From Candidatus Raymondbacteria bacterium RIFOXYA2_FULL_49_16 (lineage in GTDB: Bacteria > Fibrobacterota > OXYB2-FULL-49-7 > XYB2-FULL-49-35), in NCBI GenBank assembly GCA_001789205.1, contig MFYT01000049.1:1-48322 (forward strand): DNA of 48,322 nucleotides, written 5' to 3'. This document shows, in pieces, positions 15,002 through 23,300 of the stretch. The position numbers and the translations under genes are program-made. Below the pieces are notes generated by a model. It had not been told where the DNA came from, did not search any database, and worked only from the letters and a program-made list of their open reading frames with translations. Every line of letters begins with the position of its first letter. Within the stretch, counting starts at the first letter, position 1.

Positions 15002-16264
15002 ATGATCATGTACCGTGAAAAAAACAGGAAGTTTCTCGCGGTTTTCCTTGTGTGCGCCACGGCCATTGCGGTGGTCACATGGACACTGAGCGAAAAATTC
15101 ATTGGCGGAGGCGTTCTGGCCCTGGCGGTCAATCTGGCGGTTGCCCTGGGTATAGCCTTTCTTTTTGAACGCTATCTCGAGAGTATGCTCAATCGGTCCA
15201 TTGATTTCATTATGGAAAAAATCGCCCGTGTTGCCGAAGGCGACCTTACCCAGCGCTTCAAGGAAGACCCGGATGACTGTCTTCCCTACGGGCTTTCGTT
15301 CCATCTCGAGGAAATGATGCGCTCGTTCCGCGAAAACGTAGGCGGCTTGTGGAAATCCTCGGTCCAGTTGTCGCGACAGCTCTCGCAGTTCATCGGCGAT
15401 ATACAGGAGGCGCTCCGTGAATTCAGGGCTGAGGTGGAGTATCTTACCAATATTGTCCGTAATTTCGAGGCAGTACGTATTGAGACGCTTGAAGTGGCCA
15501 AGCAGGTGGCAGGCCTCAAGGTGAACGTGGCCCACGACTCCGGGGTCATGGGGCAGTCGCTTCAGGTGACGCAGAACATGCAGGAAGAAATAGACAGAAA
15601 CTGGGAACGGATCCGGGCGATCAGCGGCAATATCGAGGAAATTTACAAGCTTTCAGGTCATTACACGTCAATGCTTCACGAGTTTCAGGCGGTTTTTCAG
15701 GGGATCAAATCAGTGGGCAAGACCCTGGCCGAGATTTCAACCGAATCGAGTCTGATCAAGCTCAATGCTTCAATCGACGCGGCGAACGAACAAACAAGCG
15801 CCGAGAATTATACTAAAATAACCGAGGAGTTGCAGACCTTGCTTGGACGGTTGAACGACCTTGTCCAGGAGAGCAATGCGGTTTCGGCCATGGCAAAATA
15901 CCAACTGAGCGTGGTCTCCGGACGGCTTGAGGCGGGCGAGAAGAACCTGAAAATAGGTCTTGCCGATAATTCGCGTATCGACGATCTCATGCGCGCAATC
16001 AGCGAAAGCTGCAGGACTTCAGCGGGCAATTTCAGCGCGGTTTTCGACGATATAAAACGTATTGACGCGCTTATCGGGTCTGTTGACGGAAAAATCGGGG
16101 AATTTGGCCGTTCAATCAAGCTTTCAACCGATAATTTTGACAAACTCAAATCGAGCGCGCAGATGACGCTGCTCAAATTCAACCAGATCGAGGAAAAGGC
16201 GGGCTCAATCGGCAAAGGTCTTGATCAGCTCGATTCGTTTTCACAGCGTTTTAAAATCGGATAA
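15002..16264 (+). CDS. Degenerate chemoreceptor-like membrane protein
   Basis: 420 residues from ATG 15002 (AAAGGCGG 7 bases upstream; ATG 15008 is an alternative). Two membrane helices (about 11-28 and 37-57) are joined by a very short loop, so there is no external sensor domain. A HAMP-like segment (EKIARVAEGDLTQRFKED) follows, then a long helical domain. Where a chemoreceptor has the E-I-A-x-Q-T-N-L-L-A-L-N-A-A-I-E-A tip, this protein has LAEISTESSLIKLNASIDAA (about 240-260), and the trailing R-G-F-A-V-V-A segment is lost. It may scaffold or modulate the array rather than signal normally. It lies between cheW and a complete receptor gene. Confidence 0.78.
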   Translation: MIMYREKNRKFLAVFLVCATAIAVVTWTLSEKFIGGGVLALAVNLAVALGIAFLFERYLESMLNRSIDFIMEKIARVAEGDLTQRFKEDPDDCLPYGLSFHLEEMMRSFRENVGGLWKSSVQLSRQLSQFIGDIQEALREFRAEVEYLTNIVRNFEAVRIETLEVAKQVAGLKVNVAHDSGVMGQSLQVTQNMQEEIDRNWERIRAISGNIEEIYKLSGHYTSMLHEFQAVFQGIKSVGKTLAEISTESSLIKLNASIDAANEQTSAENYTKITEELQTLLGRLNDLVQESNAVSAMAKYQLSVVSGRLEAGEKNLKIGLADNSRIDDLMRAISESCRTSAGNFSAVFDDIKRIDALIGSVDGKIGEFGRSIKLSTDNFDKLKSSAQMTLLKFNQIEEKAGSIGKGLDQLDSFSQRFKIG

Positions 16265-16287
16265 CGGAAAAACAGGGAGAACATACC

Positions 16288-18144
16288 ATGCGGAAGAAAG
16301 GTCTGACAGAAGCAAAGGCAGGGCTGCTCAGGTCGCTTAAATTTAAGCTGATTCTGGTCAGTACGGGACTCATTCTTATCGCGGTCATCAGCCTTGCCTT
16401 CTTTTTTATTCAGCGGCAGGTGGTCCAGATAAAGGAACAGCTCATTAACCGGGGTGAAACCATTACCCGGCTCATGGCCTACAACGCGCGCTACGGGGTG
16501 CAAATAGGCGACAAGCCAATCCTCGATAAAATTATCGGCGGCGTCATGGACGATCCCGATGTGCTCTATTGCATCATAAGCGACCAGCGCGGCGGCATTA
16601 TTACCAGTTACAACCAGGACAGCGCAAATCTGGTTGTTATCAAACCCGCCTTTTCGACCCAGGAGCGCCATGCCATCGAATACACAAACGCGAATGGCAA
16701 AGGCATCATCAATCTTGCCATGCCCGTGGTGCTGGCCGCTGCCGCGGAGCAAAAAGAGGAGAAATCATCGGCGCTTGAGGAGGATTTTTTCAGCGATGAC
16801 GCTGACCTCATGGCCGGGTCAAACGCGCCTGAACCAGCGGTATCAAAGGACGCGGGCCAGAACAAGCGGGTCATTGGCGCGGTACAAGTGGGTATTACGC
16901 TCAGCAATATGAAAAAGGAGATCGCGGCATCCATACGCAAAACAGTCCTGTATAGCGCCCTTATTTTCGTTGTTGGTTTTGTACTCGCCTTTTGGATAGG
17001 CAGCGTGATTTCCGCGCCGCTCAAAAAAGTGGTCACCATTCTCAATGATATGTCCGAGGGCGAGGGAGACCTTTCCCAGCGTATTCATCTCAAGTCCAAC
17101 GACGAGGTGGGCGATTTGGCGAATGGTTTTAATACTTTTATGGACAAATTTCAAGAAGTCAAAAAAATATCGGTGTTTCTCAATGGTCTGGCCGACGGCG
17201 GCGGCGACCTTACCAAGCGGCTCAACATTGCGTCCCAGGACGAAATCGGCATGCTGGCAAAGGGCTTTGACCGGTTTACGGACAAACTGCACGACATAAT
17301 CAAGCAGGTCGCGGCGAACACGGAAAAAATATCAGCCGCCTCGCAGTCTGTTTCCGATACCATTATCAAGCTCGCGCGTGAAGTCGATGAAGTGGCCCAT
17401 CAGTCCACTGAAGTGGCTGATTCAACCGGAAAGATGTCGCACTCAATCGAACTCACTTCGCGCAATGTTTCTGACGTGAACGAACTTATGAATAAGACCG
17501 AGGTGGTGTCGAACAGCGGCGTGGATGTGGTGCACGAGACGAAAAACGGCATGGGTCAGATCGCCGAGACGATCACCGCATCGTCCGATATTGTGGGACG
17601 GCTGAATGAAAGTTCGCAGAAAATCGGCGACACCATCACGATCATCACTGAAATCGCGGACCAGACGAAACTCATCGCCATTAACGCCGCGATCGAGGCG
17701 TCACGCGTGGGCGCGCAGGGCAAGGGCTTTGCCGTGGTTGCCGAGGAAATCCGGCGCCTGGCCGCGCGTGTCACCAAGGCCACACAGGAGATTAGCCAGC
17801 GCATACGGGCCATTCAGGATGAATCGTTGCGAGTTGTGGAAGCCATGAAAAAGGGCCGTGACGAAGCAAACCGCGGACTCGAGCTCTCCAGCCGTTCGGA
17901 ACAGTCATTGGAAAACATTTCAACCTCTGTGCGTGACGCCAAAGGTCGCATCAGTCAGATCACTGTCGCGGCAAACGAACAGACTTCCACCATAGGCATT
18001 ATTTCACGGAATATTTCCAGTATTTCAGGATCGTCAAAGGAGAGTTCTGAGGGCGTGAGTAAAACAGCCCAGGCCATGCAGGAGCTCAACCGCGAGGTCC
18101 AGGAATTGCGGCAATTGGTGGGCCGTTTTGTCATAAACCGGTAG
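16288..18144 (+). CDS. Methyl-accepting chemotaxis protein
   Basis: 618 residues. TM1 at about 19-41, extracytoplasmic sensor region about 45-215, TM2 about 219-241. HAMP follows at 240-292, and a second HAMP-like unit (GGGDLTKRLNIASQDEIGML) runs to about 345. The signalling domain has an intact tip, EIADQTKLIAINAAIEASR, then GKGFAVVAEEIRRLA. The sensor region is like single-Cache receptors but is interrupted by an acidic insert with LEEDFFSDDADL (163-174), a motif also repeated in the large coiled-coil protein of the same operon. GGGAG precedes the ATG. It presumably feeds the CheA/CheW of this operon. Confidence 0.93.
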   Translation: MRKKGLTEAKAGLLRSLKFKLILVSTGLILIAVISLAFFFIQRQVVQIKEQLINRGETITRLMAYNARYGVQIGDKPILDKIIGGVMDDPDVLYCIISDQRGGIITSYNQDSANLVVIKPAFSTQERHAIEYTNANGKGIINLAMPVVLAAAAEQKEEKSSALEEDFFSDDADLMAGSNAPEPAVSKDAGQNKRVIGAVQVGITLSNMKKEIAASIRKTVLYSALIFVVGFVLAFWIGSVISAPLKKVVTILNDMSEGEGDLSQRIHLKSNDEVGDLANGFNTFMDKFQEVKKISVFLNGLADGGGDLTKRLNIASQDEIGMLAKGFDRFTDKLHDIIKQVAANTEKISAASQSVSDTIIKLAREVDEVAHQSTEVADSTGKMSHSIELTSRNVSDVNELMNKTEVVSNSGVDVVHETKNGMGQIAETITASSDIVGRLNESSQKIGDTITIITEIADQTKLIAINAAIEASRVGAQGKGFAVVAEEIRRLAARVTKATQEISQRIRAIQDESLRVVEAMKKGRDEANRGLELSSRSEQSLENISTSVRDAKGRISQITVAANEQTSTIGIISRNISSISGSSKESSEGVSKTAQAMQELNREVQELRQLVGRFVINR

Positions 18145-18162
18145 CTATAATATAGGATCAAT

Positions 18163-19404
18163 GTGCACATTATGGGCGTGAAGCATATCATGGCTTTGTT
18201 TTTTATTTTTCCCGCCATTGGTCTCTGCGCAAAACCAGCAGCACCCGACTCGGGAGAAACGTTCATGTATAATAAGCGTTTTTTTGAGGCCGCGACATGG
18301 TACAAGGCGCGTATCGACAAGGGCGGCAACGTATTTGACATGCATCGCGCCTACCAGGACGCCCTGTACGCTGGTAAAGATTCAATGGCCCTGCGTACGC
18401 TTGAACAGGCATATGCGGACCTTCACCGTGAAGCGCCGGACAATCAGGAATACACCTATTTGTACGCGCGCTGCCTTCCGTGCAGTACAGGCAAGAAGTA
18501 TTTTACCCAAGCGCTTGAAAAAGATTCCTGTTATGCTTGGGCAATGAACGGCATGGGTGCGTGCGCGTTTGAGTCCGCTGATTTTGAGAACGCCAAGACC
18601 TATTTTCTCAGGTCTATCCAATGCAATCCTGATTTTTATCTTGCGTATAATAATCTGGCCCTTGTTTATAAAGCTGAGGAGAACGAGCAAAAAACCAAGG
18701 CTGTTTATAAAAAAATGATAGCCAGGAACCGCAGGCAACCCCAGGGATACGAATGGATCGGCAATTTCTATCTCGAAAACAAAAACTTTAATGAAGCCAT
18801 ACAAGCCTATGAGAAATCAATACAATACGGCAATGATGGTCCGGGAGTTTATTTCAAACTCGGCTATGTGTCGTTTCAGCGCAAGCTTTACCAGAAAGCA
18901 ATTTCCGCCTACCAGAAAAGCATTGCCGCGGGAAACAGCACATACGAGGTTTATTATAACCTTGGCACTGTGCTTGAACTGACAAATTTTCCAGAGGAAG
19001 CGCTTGGGAACTATGAGAAAGCCTGCGCCACGGAAAAAAACTACCGGGTGCTTTATGCCATGGGAAACTGCGCAGTGCTTCTGGGACTTTATTCAAAGGC
19101 CATTCAGTGTTATGGCGATTTTTTAAAGAGCGAACCGGAAAATACCGAGGCGCTCTTTGGCCTGGCAAACGCGTATCACATTAAAAAGGACTTCCAGGCC
19201 GCCATTGATATGTATCTGCGCATCATAGCCATAGACAAGAATTTCACCAAGGCGTACTACAACCTTGGCTCAATCTACGCCTATCATCTAAAAGACAAAA
19301 TAAAAATGGCGTTGTATTGGCAATCGGTTGTTTCACTTGCGCCGGGCAGTGATGACGCTGCTTTTGTATCGCGTGAAATGAAAAAAAACGGACTCGAACA
19401 ATAA
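18163..19404 (+). CDS. Secreted TPR-repeat protein
   Basis: 413 residues from GTG 18163 (AGGA 5 bases upstream; ATG 18172 is an alternative). A Sec-type signal peptide (MALFFIFPAIGLCAKPAA region) suggests periplasmic location; the Cys has no proper lipobox. About eight tetratricopeptide repeats run from residue 35 to the end, with clear units around NPDFYLAYNNLALVYKA and the NGPGVYF-, TYEVYYNLGTVLE- and FTKAYYNLGSIYA-type helices. TPRs are protein-binding scaffolds, so this could be an assembly factor for the envelope proteins encoded downstream. Spacing is 18 bases from the receptor gene and 10 bases to the next gene. Confidence 0.85.
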   Translation: MHIMGVKHIMALFFIFPAIGLCAKPAAPDSGETFMYNKRFFEAATWYKARIDKGGNVFDMHRAYQDALYAGKDSMALRTLEQAYADLHREAPDNQEYTYLYARCLPCSTGKKYFTQALEKDSCYAWAMNGMGACAFESADFENAKTYFLRSIQCNPDFYLAYNNLALVYKAEENEQKTKAVYKKMIARNRRQPQGYEWIGNFYLENKNFNEAIQAYEKSIQYGNDGPGVYFKLGYVSFQRKLYQKAISAYQKSIAAGNSTYEVYYNLGTVLELTNFPEEALGNYEKACATEKNYRVLYAMGNCAVLLGLYSKAIQCYGDFLKSEPENTEALFGLANAYHIKKDFQAAIDMYLRIIAIDKNFTKAYYNLGSIYAYHLKDKIKMALYWQSVVSLAPGSDDAAFVSREMKKNGLEQ

Positions 19405-19414
19405 CGGAGGCCCC

Positions 19415-20323
19415 ATGACCAGGTGTATTTTTCTGATAAACGCGCTGTCGCTGCTTTTTTTATCAACAGCGCTGCCGGCCGCTTCAATCGCCATACTCAT
19501 GCAGCAGGAAAAGGAGGGCGCCTTGAGCGAAGGGCCGCTTGCCGGATTCAAGGCCATTGCGGGTCCCGATGTCGCACAATTTGAAATAACCGACCCTGGA
19601 GCGGCACAAGCGATATGCGCAAAAATAAAGGCCTCGGGCGCCAAGGTGGTTTTTACCATTGGCAAGGACGCGACCAAAGCCGCCATGCAAGAATTGCCCG
19701 GCATGCCCATTGTCTATTGCATGGTCATGTCGCCCCAGGAAGACGGTATTGGCGGCGGGTCGGTGACCGGTGTCACCCTCGATATTCCCATGGTCAAACA
19801 GTTCACCTCATTCAAGTCAGTAGTGCCCAACCTCAAGAAAATCGGCATTGTCTACAGCGACGAAACCAGCGGCATTATTGCCAAGGAGATGAAGGCCGCT
19901 GCCGTAAAAACCGGGGTTACAGTGATTGAAAAGAAGGTGGCAAGCGACAAAGACGTGCCCAATGCCATTCGTGAGCTTAAAGGCAAGATCGACGGTCTGT
20001 ATCTGCCGCCGGACCGTACTGTGGCCAACAGGGACGCCTTTCAATTCATCGCGCTGTTCACGTTTGAAAACAATCTTCCCTTTATGGCGCCTGCCGGGCG
20101 CTTTGTAAAAAAAGGCGCCCTGGTCGCCCTTATGATCGATTTCGAGGAATTGGGAAAACAGGCGGCTGCCATGGCTAAGAAAATCGTTGGCGGCGCCTCG
20201 CCATCATCGATCCCCGTGGAGCCGCCGCAGGCCACCATCCTGGTGCTCAACCAAAAAACAGCACAGACCATTGGCATAAACATACCGCCAAGCCTGCTCG
20301 AGACAAGCCAGATAATCAAATAA
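19415..20323 (+). CDS. ABC-type substrate-binding protein (ABC_sub_bind / DUF534 family)
   Basis: 302 residues with a signal peptide (IFLINALSLLFLSTALPAAS). The body follows the ABC_sub_bind pattern: IAILMQ start, KVVFTIGKDATKAA, PIVYCMVMSPQ, a KKIGIVYSDETSG hinge, VKTGVTVIEKKVAS, and a C-terminal ALVALMIDFEELGKQAA. Such proteins are periplasmic ligand binders, often paired with a permease and ATPase. Neither is nearby; instead the gene lies in a chemosensory operon. It may therefore present a ligand to the chemoreceptor or sense it for the envelope machine (inference). CGGAGG precedes the ATG. Confidence 0.85.
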   Translation: MTRCIFLINALSLLFLSTALPAASIAILMQQEKEGALSEGPLAGFKAIAGPDVAQFEITDPGAAQAICAKIKASGAKVVFTIGKDATKAAMQELPGMPIVYCMVMSPQEDGIGGGSVTGVTLDIPMVKQFTSFKSVVPNLKKIGIVYSDETSGIIAKEMKAAAVKTGVTVIEKKVASDKDVPNAIRELKGKIDGLYLPPDRTVANRDAFQFIALFTFENNLPFMAPAGRFVKKGALVALMIDFEELGKQAAAMAKKIVGGASPSSIPVEPPQATILVLNQKTAQTIGINIPPSLLETSQIIK

Positions 20324-20333
20324 AACGGAACAC

Positions 20334-23300
20334 ATGGGTCATATCAGGTTTTATATATTGCTGTTCTGCTGGTTTTTAGTGCACCTCTGTGCGGCTGAAT
20401 CGGTCTATTATTGCGCAGTGCCAGGGCTCAAAGTTTATCTTAAACCGTCCATTTCCTCTGAACAGCTATTTACCGTTACCTTTGGACGGCCGCTCATTGT
20501 CATTGAAGGGTTCAACAACTGGCAAAAGGTCTTTTTAAGCAAGGACAGCGTTGGCTGGGTTTCCGCGGAAAAGATAGTGAGCAAGGAGGAGTTTAATCCT
20601 GAATATTTTTCAGATACATTCATCAGCGGCCAGATACAAAACTACCAGAAGGCCTCGGGGCAGCGGCCCGAACTGCGGCAACAGAAGAAACACACTGCGC
20701 CGCGTTTGCGCACAGAGGGGCTCATTGATTCAGGAACAGTTACGGGCTCAGACATTAACATCAGGACAAATCCCGATCTCAGGAGCACCGTAATAATTAA
20801 GGCGCGCCAAAACGCCCGGCTGAAGATCATCGGCAGCAAAAACGGCTGGTACCAGGTCCAGATAGACGAATCAAAGCAGGGATGGATCTATGCCGGCCTG
20901 GTACGGATTGACCAGCAAAGTGTGGAAATTCCAGCGCAGGCCAAGGTGGGCGTGGTGACAGGAACGCTTGCCTATGTCCGGTCGGGTCCTGATGCTACCA
21001 CGCCGGTCATGTGCCTGGCCCCGGGAAACACAGTGCTCGAAATTACCGAAGACGAAGGAACGTGGTGCGCGGTCAAAATCGATTCACTCAACCGCGGCTG
21101 GCTATTTGGGTCCCGTTTATCGCGCGGAGCGCCCGCAGCTCCGGCTGTGGCTGCCGGAGAGCCCCGGTTCAAATATATCAACTGCGATGCCATGAATTTC
21201 CGGGCCGGGCCTGGTACAGGGTATGCTAAAATTGGTTGCGACTGGTTTGGCAAATTCTACGAGGTATTGGGTGAAGAGAATGGCTGGTCGCGCGTTGTTC
21301 TGGGACAGAATCAGACTGGTTGGGCGCTCAGCTCGTTTTTGTCAACAGAGGAGGAGATCGCGGTGCTCCGTGTTCAGAAGGAACAGGAGGCCGAACCGGT
21401 TGTCATCAATGTCTCGGTTGTTGCCCCGGGCGCGGGCATTGTCGCGGTGCGCGACGGGCCTGCGTTCGATTGCCAGCGAATGGGCTTTGCGGCCCAGGGC
21501 GATACCCTTTTTGTGACCCAATATTTCGGAGACTGGTTGCAGGTACGCTCTGTTAACGGAGGTAAGGGATGGATTTACGGCCCCATGCTTCGCGCTGACC
21601 CGGTTTCCACTGACCAGTTTAAAGACCAACCCTTGCCCGCGACAATTCCCGCAAACCAGGAATACCAGTGGGGCGGCCAGGGTCCCGGGGGCCAGGTGTT
21701 TTCCCAGGCAACATTGGCCCGCCGCAATGAACAGGCTGTCCGTGTGCAGGAACAGCAGCGGCTTGCCGCTGAACAGGCGCGGCTCGATAGCGCAAAGGCC
21801 GCTTTTACCCTTGAACAGCAGCGCAGCCGCGACCAGCTCAACGCGCAGGTGAAACAGAAGGAAAACGAGGTTGCCCAACGGATCGACGCTGAACGCAGGC
21901 AGCGCGCAATGGTCATTGAGGAAGACCAGCGCAGAATGGCGCTGGCCGAGAAGGAAATTGATCGTAAAAAGCAGCTGTTGGCGGATGAGATTGCGCACAA
22001 GGAAAAACTGTGGAAGCTGGAGCAGGAAAACTGGCTGAACGAGCGGAAATACGCCATGGAACGGGTGCAGGCCCAGAAAGAGGCTGAATTGCTGCAAAAG
22101 CAGACGGCTCTCGAAAAGCAAAAGCAGGAGATCCAGGCCATTTCACTCGATATGGAGAAAAAGAACCTGGCGGCCAAACAGGAGATGGACCGCATGCGCC
22201 AGGCGCTTGAGGAGCAGATACAGCGTTTTGAGGCTGCTAAAAAAGAGGCTGTTGCGTTGAAGGAAAAAGAGAAATCGCTTGAGGACGAGGATTTTTTCTT
22301 CAATGACGAGGAGACCGGGCAGATTGAACGGAAAATGGATAATGCCGACACTGAGAAGCAAAAGGCGGAAAAAGCAATTTCCGGGGAAAAGGAAGGCCTG
22401 GCAAAACAAAAGGCCGAGCTTGAACTGTATCAGAAGGTGATGGAAAAGCGGCTGCAGGGCGAGCAGGAGAAGCTCGATGACCAGAAAAGCAAGCTTGCGG
22501 CCGAAGAGCTGAGGATACAAGCCGAGATAGAGCGCGTACGGCTTGAAATGGAGGCTGATAAAAAGAAGCGTACCGATGAATTCAACCGTACACTGCAACA
22601 GGAACAGGCGCAGAACGCCGCCCGGATTCAGGAGGCGCTGGCAAAGATGGAACGCGACGCTGCTGCGCTTGCAGGCAAGCAAAAGGCGGCTGAAGACAGT
22701 CTACGCCTGCTCGAAAAGGCCCTAAAAAAAGACGTGGAAGCCGAACGAGTGCGCATGGAGGCTGACCTCAACAGGCGTGCGGCCGAGGAAACGCGCAGGT
22801 ATGCGGACCAGAAGCAGGCCTTTGAGACCGAACAGGCGCGGCTTACACGCGAACTCACGGCAAAAGACCAGGCCCTTGCCCAGGCGCTTGAGAGGGAAAA
22901 AGAGCGCCTGCGGCAGGCCGCGGCCATGGGCAAGCAGGAGGAAGCCGCGAAACTGCGCGAAATGGAACGGGTGGCGCGCGATAAAGACCGCATCGACAGC
23001 ATGAATGCGGCAATTTCGCAGCGGGAGGAAAAGCTCAACAGGGAAGCTGAGCAAAAGCTCGCGGCGCGCGAGGCCGAACTTGCCCGCCAGTTGGAACAGG
23101 AGCGGAAAAAGAATGAAGACGCCATTGCCGCGGAACAGCTTCGATTGAACCGCGAGCAGGAAGCTTTTATCGCAAAACAGCGGCAGAACGAAGAAGCGCA
23201 GAAGAAAAAAGAGGAAGTCTGGCGCAAGGAGGAGGAGACGCGGCTCGAAAGCCAGCGTGGCGAGATCGAGGCGCTCAAAGAGAAGCAGCAGCGGGAATTT

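Noticed and set aside
18163-18240. TPR protein as a lipoprotein
   Set aside because: The Cys near the signal peptide end is preceded by I-G-L, which is not a proper lipobox; signal peptidase I cleavage is more likely.
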